From Affinirhizobium straminoryzae (GTDB lineage Bacteria; Pseudomonadota; Alphaproteobacteria; Rhizobiales; Rhizobiaceae), in NCBI RefSeq assembly GCF_007004135.1, contig NZ_VJMG01000063.1, forward strand, positions 1 to 32,499: a stretch of 32,499 nt of DNA, given 5' to 3'. Below the pieces are notes generated by a model. That model saw only the letters and a program-made list of their open reading frames with translations. It made no database searches and was not told the origin of the DNA. Shown here piece after piece: positions 1-7,120 of the stretch. The translations under genes were made by a program, and so were the position numbers. How positions within the stretch are numbered: position 1 is the stretch's first letter; every line of letters begins with the position of its first letter.

Positions 1-884
1 CTCCACCAGTCGGTGGAGCGCAAATGCTCCATCTTGTACTCGGCGGAGTTGACGCGGAACCTTTCCCATTCCTCGCCCTGCTTCGGCCCGGTGAGAATGA
101 CGCCGCTCGGCGCCTCGCCATCCGGCTGGATGCCGGTCGCCAGCAGATCGATCTGGCCGCGCACCACCTGCGGCTCGAGGAAGAGCAGCGCCTGCAGTGC
201 CCAGTAGCCGTCACGGTAATAGGTGCGGGTCGGGGCCGAATAGGCCTGACCGGCCGCAAGCCCCAGGAAGCGGCCATCCTCGGCGCGGCGGATCGAAGAC
301 AGCGAGGCATGCGCGCTCTGCACGGCCATGGAGCGCATCAGCGGCCCGGCCGAGGGCAGGATATCGCAGCGCGCCACATGCGCCGCGCATTCGGCGATGA
401 TTTCCGCGGCGGAAAGCGCAAGGCCGCGCTCGGCCTCCGCACGGCTGGCACCGGCCGCAATCACGATGTCGCCGCCCTCGCGGATTTCCACGATGGTGAC
501 GCCCCAGGGCGTGGTGGCCATGCGGCGTGCCCCTTCGCGGCGCACCTTTTCCGGCGTCGTCAGCGTGCCCCACCAGGCGCAGCGGCGGGCGGGACGCACC
601 GCCTTCAGCCGCGCGCCGCGCAGGAGAAGCACCGGCGCCGTCTGCGCCACATGCACGGAACGCGCGCCGGCCACCAGCCGGTTCGGCGCATGCACGAAGG
701 GGCCATCCCATGCCTCGACGAAGATATTGGCCATGTGACCGCAGCCCCAGAGCGACAGCTTCAGCCGCCCTTCGTCGGGAAAGAAATCGCCCTGCAGGCG
801 CGGCGCCATGAAGGCCATCTGCATCGGGTGGGCGGTCTCGACCAGCCCGTCGGGCCGCGCAAAGGCAAGAGTGGTCTCGGTCAT
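1..884 (-). CDS. glycosidase-like protein, 5' part only
   Basis: Translating the minus strand from an ATG at 884 gives an uninterrupted frame of about 294 residues that runs off the left edge, so the C-terminal part is missing. A GAGGAG ribosome-binding site lies just upstream of the ATG and overlaps the stop of the ROK kinase gene; the two are 10 bases apart and should be co-transcribed. The second half contains Tyr-Tyr-Arg-Asp-Gly-Tyr-Trp and a run reading roughly 'LLATGIQPDGEAPSGVI'. This resembles six-hairpin (alpha/alpha toroid) glycosidases of the glycogen-debranching/MGH1-like type. No signal peptide is visible, so the protein is probably cytoplasmic. Its role may be hydrolysis of an imported oligosaccharide whose sugar the neighbouring kinase phosphorylates. 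The exact substrate and GH family cannot be read from this fragment. Confidence 0.7.
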   Translation of the reverse strand, partial: MTETTLAFARPDGLVETAHPMQMAFMAPRLQGDFFPDEGRLKLSLWGCGHMANIFVEAWDGPFVHAPNRLVAGARSVHVAQTAPVLLLRGARLKAVRPARRCAWWGTLTTPEKVRREGARRMATTPWGVTIVEIREGGDIVIAAGASRAEAERGLALSAAEIIAECAAHVARCDILPSAGPLMRSMAVQSAHASLSSIRRAEDGRFLGLAAGQAYSAPTRTYYRDGYWALQALLFLEPQVVRGQIDLLATGIQPDGEAPSGVILTGPKQGEEWERFRVNSAEYKMEHLRSTDWW

Positions 885-894
885 CAGGGTCTCC

Positions 895-1929
895 TCAGAG
901 AGCATGGGCTGCGGTGCGGGTGGCGGCAAGATGCGAGGCCAGCATCACGGCGCCGATCAGGCCGGCGCGGGCACCGAAGCGGCTGGGTTCGACGGGGCAG
1001 TCAAAGGGCAGAAGCGGGACAAGATGATGGCGCAGCCGCTCGAGAAACATCGCCTGCGAACCGATGCCGCCGCCGACCACGATACGGGCGGGATCGATCA
1101 GCGCCTGGACCGCGGCAAGGCCGAGCGAGGCATCCTGCGCCAGCGTGTCGATGGCCGCGACCGCCTGCCCATCGCCGGCTGCGGCGCGGCGAAACAGATC
1201 AGCAACGCTTGCCTGACCGAGATCGAAGCGCTGGCGAATGCCGGCCGTGCCGACGATATCTTCGAAAAGGCCGTTTTCGGACGCCGGCGCCGTCGCATGC
1301 GGCTGAGGCCCGACCGGCAGATAAGCGATCTCGCCGGCCCGTCCGAAGGCGCCCCGCACCAGCTGGCCGTTGATCACCATGCCCATGCCGACACCGGTCC
1401 CAAAGGAGATGAAGACCAGCGATCCGACCACGTCTGCAAGGCCGGAAGCCTCGCCATAGGCGGCCAAATTCACATCGTTTTCGACCGCGACCGGAAACGG
1501 CAGCCGCTCGCCCACCAGTGCAGCCAGCGGCCGGTCGGCCGGCAGCGCAAGGTTCGGTGAAAGGGAGGCAAGCCCGGTCTGCGGCGAGACAGCACTCGGC
1601 ACGCCGATCACCAACTGGGCGATCTCTTCGACGGCAAGGCCCGCCTCGCCCGCCAGGGCCCGCGCCATCTCGGCAATCTGGCCAAGCACGGGGGCATCCA
1701 TGCCATGGCGGGTCGGTTCCTCGCGGGACAGGAGAAGCGTGCCATCGGCATCGGCAAGCCCTGCCAGAAGCTTCGTGCCGCCGAGGTCGATACCGATCAC
1801 ATGACCGCCCCTGCCTTTGCCCAGACCGAGCCCCGGCTCAGCGGGCTGCCGTTCGTCCGGCGACGTCGTTGTCCCGGCAGCGGTCGAAACGACGGGCGCG
1901 GTCGCAATATCGACTGACACGAATGGCAT
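895..1929 (-). CDS. ROK family sugar kinase (glucokinase-like)
   Basis: This 344-residue protein phosphorylates a hexose or related sugar with ATP, judging by its family. Asp-Leu-Gly-Gly-Thr-Lys at residues 48-53 is the N-terminal phosphate-binding motif. Glu-Asn-Asp (about 150-152) contains the expected catalytic Asp. A Gly-Thr-Gly-Val-Gly stretch leading into 'RGAFGRAGEI' matches the ROK signature. The usual zinc motif (CxCGxxGC) that follows is absent and replaced by a Pro/Ala-rich stretch. There is no N-terminal helix-turn-helix, so this is a kinase and not a ROK repressor. The first 40 or so residues are low-complexity. An AGAAGGA ribosome-binding site directly abuts the ATG at 1929, which is too close; a GTG at 1920 with 9-base spacing may be the true start. 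The downstream glycosidase-like gene follows after 10 bases. Confidence 0.85.
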   Translation of the reverse strand: MPFVSVDIATAPVVSTAAGTTTSPDERQPAEPGLGLGKGRGGHVIGIDLGGTKLLAGLADADGTLLLSREEPTRHGMDAPVLGQIAEMARALAGEAGLAVEEIAQLVIGVPSAVSPQTGLASLSPNLALPADRPLAALVGERLPFPVAVENDVNLAAYGEASGLADVVGSLVFISFGTGVGMGMVINGQLVRGAFGRAGEIAYLPVGPQPHATAPASENGLFEDIVGTAGIRQRFDLGQASVADLFRRAAAGDGQAVAAIDTLAQDASLGLAAVQALIDPARIVVGGGIGSQAMFLERLRHHLVPLLPFDCPVEPSRFGARAGLIGAVMLASHLAATRTAAHAL

Positions 1930-1959
1930 TCCTTCTATTTGTTCGGCACGTTGACGAAT

Positions 1960-1989
1960 TTATTAAGCGGTGCCGCCGCCGGGTGTCAA
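1960..1989 (-). promoter_or_regulatory. candidate promoter of the ROK kinase gene
   Basis: On the minus strand a perfect -35 hexamer TTGACA (1989-1984) is followed after about 18 bases by TAATAA (1965-1960), a weak -10. It lies in the 65-base gap between the DMT transporter stop and the kinase start. The kinase and glycosidase may therefore be transcribed separately from the transporter gene. Only the -35 match is strong. Confidence 0.4.
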
Positions 1990-1994
1990 GCTGG

Positions 1995-2960
1995 TCATTG
2001 GTCGGAGCGGGAGACCTCGTCGCGGGCGCGCCGGGCAATCACCCGCTCCCGGTGCCAGATGTAGAGGCCGGAGCCGATCAGGATCAGCGCGCCGGCAAAG
2101 GTCCAGAGTGTCGGAATGTCGCCGAAGAAGACGAAACCGAGGATGAGGACGGCGAGAAACTGGAAATATTGCAGCGGCGCCAGAAAGCTTGCCGGCGCGA
2201 ACCGATGGGCCTGGATATAGAAGTAATGGCTGAGCGCTCCGAAGAAGCCGGCACCGAAAAGGGCAATCCAGGTCTCAGGGTGTGCCGGCCACACAAAGAC
2301 GAAAGGGATCAGGGGTGTCAGGATCGCGGCCGGAAGCGCTGCCATGATCAGCAGCATGCTGCCGGGTGATTCGGTCCCGGCCAGCCGGCGCGTCATGATG
2401 GAATAGCTGGCGCCGATGATGACCGAGAGAAGAATGATGCCGAAGGCCGGCTCGATGCTGCCGGGCGCCGGCCGCGTGATGACCAGCACGCCGAGAAAAC
2501 TCACCCCGATCGCCGTCCAGCGATAGCGCCCCACCTTCTCCCCCAGCCAGAAGATGGAAAGGAGCGTGATGAAGGCAGGTCCCGTGAACTGGATGGACAG
2601 GGTCTGGGCGATCTGCAACTGGCTGAGCGCCAGGAAATTGAGCCCGGTGCAGACGATCTGGATCAGTGCCCGCAGGGTCTGCAGGCGCGGCTGCTTCGTT
2701 CGCCAGGCCTCCGGTGCACGCCATGGATTGAGAACGAGCGCCACCAGCACGAAATGGATGGCGAACCGGAACCAGACGGTTTCGATGGCGGGCAGTTCGC
2801 GGCTGGCCATCTTGGCGGAGCTGTCCAGGCAGGCAAACAGCGTGACCGCCACCAGCATCATCACCGCTGCCCTGCCCTTGTTGATGCCCTGCCCTTCTAG
2901 GCTTGCGGCGACAGATGCCGCCTTTGCGGCGGAGGAGGGAGAGGCTGTGAGGGCGGCCAT
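1995..2960 (-). CDS. DMT superfamily transporter (EamA type)
   Basis: This 321-residue inner-membrane protein has about ten hydrophobic segments in two similar halves of five, as in EamA/RhaT-type drug/metabolite transporters. The C-terminal halves of each repeat show the typical patterns 'FLGVLVITRP' (about residues 155-165) and 'GALILIGSGLYIWHRER' near the end. The N-terminal 28 residues are Ala/Ser-rich and probably cytoplasmic; the last 15 are charged. Most relatives are metabolite exporters and sequence does not reveal the substrate. The ATG at 2960 has only a modest AAGG upstream. The gene lies between the Rrf2 regulator (100-base gap) and the ROK kinase (65-base gap) on the same strand, but nothing ties it functionally to either. 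Confidence 0.85.
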   Translation of the reverse strand: MAALTASPSSAAKAASVAASLEGQGINKGRAAVMMLVAVTLFACLDSSAKMASRELPAIETVWFRFAIHFVLVALVLNPWRAPEAWRTKQPRLQTLRALIQIVCTGLNFLALSQLQIAQTLSIQFTGPAFITLLSIFWLGEKVGRYRWTAIGVSFLGVLVITRPAPGSIEPAFGIILLSVIIGASYSIMTRRLAGTESPGSMLLIMAALPAAILTPLIPFVFVWPAHPETWIALFGAGFFGALSHYFYIQAHRFAPASFLAPLQYFQFLAVLILGFVFFGDIPTLWTFAGALILIGSGLYIWHRERVIARRARDEVSRSDQ

Positions 2961-3060
2961 GGCAGAAACCTTGATTGACGATACGCACCTCCCGCCTTCT
3001 CCTTATCACGAATTTCGATTTAGTCACCCTGCCGAACGAATAAGGCCGACGCTTTGCGCT

Positions 3061-3531
3061 TCACATTCCAAGCGACGGATTGCAGCGCACAGGCTGTGGA
3101 TGCAGGGACAGCAGGGTTTCCAACCCGCAATTGGCCGAGACGAGGTCCTCAAGCGTAACACGGTCCATCTCACGGTAGAAGGCATTCGCCGCCCCGACGA
3201 GAAAGCCGCGCAGCCGGCAGTGCGGCGCCAGCGGACAGGTATTGCTGTCGGGATCGAAGCATTCGGCGAGCGGCACGCCGTTTTCGAACAGGCGCAGCAC
3301 GCGGCCGATCACGATCTCGCCGCTAGGGCGCGCCAGCCGTAAGCCGCCGCTTCGCCCCCGCAGCGTCTCGATCAGCCCATGCGCCTGCAGCACGCTCACC
3401 ACATGCAGGAGATGGTTCAGCGAGGCATTGCATTTTTCCGCAATGTCGGCGGTGCGCACGGTCAGGTCCGCGTTGACGGCGCAGACCATCAGGATGCGCA
3501 TGGCCAGGTTGGTGCGGATCGTCAGGCGCAT
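3061..3531 (-). CDS. Rrf2 family transcriptional regulator, NsrR-like
   Basis: This 156-residue DNA-binding protein has the Rrf2 winged helix at the N-terminus, with the recognition region around residues 25-60 ('TADIAEKCNASLNHLLHVV'). Three cysteines at 91, 99 and 105, spaced C-x7-C-x5-C, match the iron-sulfur ligand pattern of NsrR and related nitric-oxide sensors. IscR has a different spacing. The ORF is divergent from cydD with 135 bases between the start codons. The likely job is control of the bd oxidase cluster, its own gene, or both, in response to nitric oxide or iron-sulfur status. The family and cysteine ligands are seen directly; the target genes are inferred from position. Two further cysteines near the C-terminus (about 135 and 150) are not part of the motif. 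Confidence 0.85.
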   Translation of the reverse strand: MRLTIRTNLAMRILMVCAVNADLTVRTADIAEKCNASLNHLLHVVSVLQAHGLIETLRGRSGGLRLARPSGEIVIGRVLRLFENGVPLAECFDPDSNTCPLAPHCRLRGFLVGAANAFYREMDRVTLEDLVSANCGLETLLSLHPQPVRCNPSLGM

Positions 3532-3589
3532 CGGAACTCCACGAAGGGTTGTGTCGCTCCTTCTATGCCCTGCACAATCTCACGCGTAT

Positions 3590-3603
3590 GTGATCTGGAT
3601 CAG
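3590..3603. promoter_or_regulatory. FNR/FixK-type box upstream of cydD
   Basis: The core TGAT-CTGG-ATCA is a perfect dyad matching the FNR/Anr/FixK core TGATnnnnATCA; the outermost bases (G and G) differ from the ideal T and A. It lies in the rrf2-cydD divergent gap, about 70 bases upstream of the cydD ATG. This fits oxygen-responsive activation of cydDC by an FNR-family protein. Confidence 0.65.
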
Positions 3604-3629
3604 TTTCTCTTCGGAATTTACGGTTTAAG

Positions 3630-3646
3630 TCGCATCCCGCATGCGA
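3630..3646. promoter_or_regulatory. 17-bp palindrome, candidate operator before cydD
   Basis: TCGCAT-CCCGC-ATGCGA is an exact inverted repeat with a 5-base spacer, between the FNR-type box and the cydD ribosome-binding site. Its position, near or just downstream of the probable transcription start, is typical of a repressor site. The divergent NsrR-like Rrf2 protein is the obvious candidate, but the sequence does not obviously match the classical NsrR consensus. Confidence 0.4.
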
Positions 3647-3666
3647 GTTTCGAGAATGGAAAAGTG

Positions 3667-5325
3667 ATGACGCAGACAGCAGATCGGGGCGCGGCGCGCG
3701 CCGCCTTGGCGCGCCTCATGCAGGCGGCGAAGCGGGATCTCAAGCGGGCCGGCGCGCTCTCGGTGCTGGCAGCGCTTGTCTGGCCGCTGCAGGCGGCCCT
3801 CGTCGCCCATGCGCTGGCCGCGCTGCTCACCGCACAGCCGGTTTCCGCCCCGGCCATCGCCGCCGGCTTTGCAGCCCTGGGGCTCGTGCGCGCCCTGCTG
3901 TCGCGCGCGGCAGAAGCGGCCGGGCAGACGGCAGCGGATGCGGTGATGCGGACGACCCGCCGGAACATCGTGACGCGCGAGGCGGCGCGCGCCGCCGACA
4001 CGCCGTTCGGCGGACCGGGCGCCATCGCCGCGCTCGCCGCGGAAAAGATCGATCTGCTGGGGCCCTACATCACCCGCTATCTGCCCGCGCAGATGCGGGT
4101 CGGCGTGCTGCCGCCGGTCATTCTGGCGCTCGCCTTCTGGCAGTCCTGGGCGGTCGGCCTCGTGCTCCTGGTCAGCGGCCCGCTGATCCCCGTCTTCATG
4201 GCGCTGGTCGGCATGGCAGCCAAGGAGGCGAGCGAGCGACAGATGGCCGAGATCGGCGGCATCAACGACATGCTGGTGGAGCGGCTCTCCGGCCTCGTCG
4301 ATATCCGCCTGCTGGGCGCCGGCCGTCTGGTGCATCGGGGTTTTGCCGCGCGCGCCGCCGAACTGCGCCGCCGCACGCTGGCGGTGCTCGCCATCGCCTT
4401 CCTCTCCTCGACCGTGCTCGAACTGTTTGCCGCGATCGGGGTGGCGATGGTCGCGGTCTATGTCGGCTTCTCGCTGCTCGGCACCCTCCATTTCGGCAGT
4501 TGGGGCACGCCGCTCTCCCCGCAGGCCGGCATTTTCCTGCTGCTGCTGGTGCCCGACTTCTACCAGCCGCTGCGCGATCTCGCCGCCGCCTGGCATGACA
4601 AGGCGTCCGCCAGTGCTGTTGCGGACGAGGTGGCCCGCTGGGAGGCATCCCGGACGCCTGAGATCGCGGGGCGCGGCGGACGGGCAGAACCGCTGCCGGG
4701 GCCGGCCAGCATCCGCCTCACCGGGTGCCGGGCGCCGAACGGACACCCCCTGCCGGACATCCATGTGGCACCCGGCGAAAGCGTCGCGCTCATCGGCCCG
4801 AGCGGTGCGGGCAAGACCTCGGCCCTCAGACTGATGGCCGGGCTTTCGCTGCCGGAGGCGGGCCGTATCGAGGTCGCCGGCGTCGCCCTCGACGACGGGA
4901 ACGCCGATCGCTGGCGCGCCCGGCTCGGCTGGATGCCGCAGGCGCCGCATTTCCTTAACACCAGCCTGCGCCGCAACATCACGCTGGGGCGGCCCGGCAG
5001 CCCGGACGAGGCGCTGCGATCCGCCGGCGTCGAGGCGGTGGCGGCCGCCCTCCCCCGTGGTCTTGCCACCCGGCTTGGCGAAACGGGTGCCGGGCTTTCC
5101 GGCGGCGAGGCGCGGCGGCTGACCCTGGCGCGCGCCATCCATGGACGGCCCGACATCATTCTTGCCGACGAGCCGACCGCCGATCTGGATGCCGAAACCG
5201 CCGCCATCGTGACAGACGGCCTGCTGGCGGAAGCCGCGCGCGGCGCAACCCTGGTCATTGCCACCCATGATGCGGCGCTCGCCGCCCGCATGGACCGGAT
5301 CATCCGCATCGGAGGCGAGGCATGA
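3667..5325 (+). CDS. cydD: CydD, ABC exporter subunit for bd oxidase assembly
   Basis: CydD is one half of the CydDC heterodimeric ABC transporter of the inner membrane. It exports cysteine/glutathione or handles heme and is needed to assemble cytochrome bd. The ATG at 3667 gives 552 residues and has GGAAAAG-type purines upstream; a longer open frame upstream lacks CydD-like sequence. Transmembrane segments fill roughly residues 25-320 and end in the characteristic 'LRDLAAAWHDKASA'. The nucleotide-binding domain has Walker A GPSGAGKT (about 377), signature LSGGEARR (about 477), Walker B 'IILADEP' (about 497) and the H-loop THD near the end. Its TGA overlaps the cydC start (ATGA), so the two are translationally coupled. 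The FNR-type box at 3590 is its likely regulator. Confidence 0.93.
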   Translation: MTQTADRGAARAALARLMQAAKRDLKRAGALSVLAALVWPLQAALVAHALAALLTAQPVSAPAIAAGFAALGLVRALLSRAAEAAGQTAADAVMRTTRRNIVTREAARAADTPFGGPGAIAALAAEKIDLLGPYITRYLPAQMRVGVLPPVILALAFWQSWAVGLVLLVSGPLIPVFMALVGMAAKEASERQMAEIGGINDMLVERLSGLVDIRLLGAGRLVHRGFAARAAELRRRTLAVLAIAFLSSTVLELFAAIGVAMVAVYVGFSLLGTLHFGSWGTPLSPQAGIFLLLLVPDFYQPLRDLAAAWHDKASASAVADEVARWEASRTPEIAGRGGRAEPLPGPASIRLTGCRAPNGHPLPDIHVAPGESVALIGPSGAGKTSALRLMAGLSLPEAGRIEVAGVALDDGNADRWRARLGWMPQAPHFLNTSLRRNITLGRPGSPDEALRSAGVEAVAAALPRGLATRLGETGAGLSGGEARRLTLARAIHGRPDIILADEPTADLDAETAAIVTDGLLAEAARGATLVIATHDAALAARMDRIIRIGGEA

Positions 5326-6998
5326 GCGCGCTGTTTTACATCTTCCGCCTGATCCTTGCCGATCAGAAGGCGGCGCTGGCGCGCGGCGCCCTGCTCGGCA
5401 TCGTGGTTCTCGTGATGGGCGCTGCCCTGCTCGGCCTGTCCGGCTGGTTCATCACGGCTGCCGCCGCCGCCGGTCTTGCCGGTCTCGGCACCGTCTTCGA
5501 TGTGTTCCGCCCCTCCGCGCTGGTCAGGATGCTGGCGCTGGCGCGCGCCGCCGCGCGGTACGGCGAACGGCTCCTCACCCATGAGGCAACGCTTCGGGCA
5601 CTGGAAAGCCTCAGGCTTCGCCTTCTCTCCGGCTATCTTGCCGCATCCTATGAGCGGATGCTGGCCGTCAGGGGTCCGCAGGCGCTGAACCGGCTGATGG
5701 CCGATATCGATGCGCTGGACGGCGTGCCGCTGCGCCTGGTGTTGCCGATTGCCTCGGCGGTTGCCGTGCAGGCGCTCGCCGGCCTTCTTCTGTGGTGGCT
5801 GGTGACGCCCGCCATCGCGCTGTGGATCACGCTCGGCTGGCTGTGCGGTGCGGCCCTGATCCTCCTGCCGGTGCTGAAGCGTGCCGCCCCGCAATCGCGA
5901 CGGCGGGAAGCGGCGGCGCAAACCTTCCGCGCCCGCTTCATCGATCTCATCCGCGCCCGCCGAGACCTGGCCATCCATGGCGAGCTGCAGGCGCAGCTGG
6001 CGCGCATTCTCGACGCGGACGACCGGCGCTTTGGCGTGGATCTCGACCGCATCGAGCGCGGCGCCGGCTTTTGGCTGTCGCTGCTCGGCACGCTGGTCGC
6101 GGCCGGAACGCTCTATGCGGGCATCACCGCCGTGCAGGCCGGCCGGCTGGAACCGGCCTTTGCGGCGCTCGCCTTCTTCGCCGCGCTGGCGCTGGCGGAA
6201 ACCGTGGCGCCGCTGCGCCGGGCTGCGGCCGATCTTGGCCGGATGGCGGAGGCAGCCCGGCGCGTGCGGCGCGATCTGGTCGCAACGCCCGAGGCCGGGC
6301 CTGTCCCGGCACCCCTCGCCGCCCCGGCGCTCCCGTCCGGCGCTGTCGCCGAGACGGCAATGGCGACACTCAAGATCGAAAACCTGTCGCTTGCCCGCCC
6401 CGGCCGCCCCGAGCCGCTGATCGAGCACCTGACACTTTCTGTCGCACCCGGCGAGACGGTGGCGCTGACGGGGCCGAGCGGCTGCGGCAAATCGACCGTG
6501 CTGCTGGCGGCCGGCGGGTTGCGTCCGCTTGCGGCCGGAACGATCCGCCTCCTCGGCCGCGATCTGGCGCTGTGGCCGGAGGCGGATCTGCGCGGCGCCC
6601 TGACCCTTCTGCCGCAGCGCAGCGCGCTGATGGCTGGAACGGTGGCCGAAAACCTTCGGCTTGCCGCCCCAGACATGGATGAGGAACGCCTGTGGCAGGT
6701 GCTGGAAGCCGTTGAGTTACAGGAACTTGTGCGCGAACGCGGCGGACTTTCCGCAAGGCTCGGGCCACGCGGCGAGGGTTTTTCCGGCGGCGAGGCCCGG
6801 CGCCTCACGCTCGCCCGCGCGCTGCTGCGGCAGCCGCATATGCTGCTGCTCGACGAGCCGACGGAGGGTCTTGACCAGCCGACGGCAGAGGCGGTGCTTG
6901 CCGGCATCCGCGCCGTGCTGCCACGCGCCGCGATCCTCATGGCCTCGCACCGGGCGGCGGAACGGGCGTTTGCAAACCGTCTCGTGGCGCTGCCTTAA
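5322..6998 (+). CDS. cydC: CydC, ABC exporter subunit for bd oxidase assembly
   Basis: This 558-residue partner of CydD starts at the ATGA overlap. Six membrane spans precede an ABC domain with Walker A GPSGCGKST (about 383), signature FSGGEARR (about 487), Walker B 'LLLDEP' (about 508) and an H-loop histidine in Ser-His-Arg near the C-terminus. The 'GLSGWFITAAAAAGL' stretch in the first membrane region is typical of CydC. An Ala/Pro-rich linker of about 25 residues joins the two domains. Together with CydD it forms the transporter required for heme insertion into cytochrome bd. The genes that need this function, cydA and cydB, follow after a 122-base gap with their own regulatory box, so cydDC and cydABX may be partly independently transcribed. 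Confidence 0.93.
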   Translation: MSALFYIFRLILADQKAALARGALLGIVVLVMGAALLGLSGWFITAAAAAGLAGLGTVFDVFRPSALVRMLALARAAARYGERLLTHEATLRALESLRLRLLSGYLAASYERMLAVRGPQALNRLMADIDALDGVPLRLVLPIASAVAVQALAGLLLWWLVTPAIALWITLGWLCGAALILLPVLKRAAPQSRRREAAAQTFRARFIDLIRARRDLAIHGELQAQLARILDADDRRFGVDLDRIERGAGFWLSLLGTLVAAGTLYAGITAVQAGRLEPAFAALAFFAALALAETVAPLRRAAADLGRMAEAARRVRRDLVATPEAGPVPAPLAAPALPSGAVAETAMATLKIENLSLARPGRPEPLIEHLTLSVAPGETVALTGPSGCGKSTVLLAAGGLRPLAAGTIRLLGRDLALWPEADLRGALTLLPQRSALMAGTVAENLRLAAPDMDEERLWQVLEAVELQELVRERGGLSARLGPRGEGFSGGEARRLTLARALLRQPHMLLLDEPTEGLDQPTAEAVLAGIRAVLPRAAILMASHRAAERAFANRLVALP

Positions 6999-7020
6999 CT
7001 CGTATCCTGGATATGACTTA

Positions 7021-7069
7021 TTGATCCTGATCAAGGTTCGCGGGAACCCGCGGGCCTAGACCGATAGCC
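7021..7069 (+). promoter_or_regulatory. FNR/FixK-dependent promoter of cydABX
   Basis: TTGAT-CCTG-ATCAA at 7021-7034 is a perfect FNR/Anr/FixK box. A TAGACC hexamer at 7057-7062 could serve as the -10. A start near 7069 would put the box centre at -41.5, the classical position for class II activation by FNR-family proteins. A second palindrome (CGCGGG-AA-CCCGCG, 7039-7052) lies between the box and the -10. The box match is direct; the transcription start is inferred. Confidence 0.75.
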
Positions 7070-7120
7070 AGACTTGACCTTTACGGACGGCACAGAGCCG
7101 CCGTCTCTGGAGTAAGCGCT

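Noticed and set aside
24..1373. 449-codon plus-strand frame across the glycosidase and ROK genes
   Set aside because: Arg/His-rich low-information translation; the opposite strand encodes a clear ROK kinase and a family-like glycosidase.
3625..6428. Long minus-strand open frames opposite cydD and cydC (over 500 codons each)
   Set aside because: They are antisense shadows in GC-rich DNA, rich in Arg, Gly, His and Gln, with no domain features. The plus-strand genes are unmistakable.
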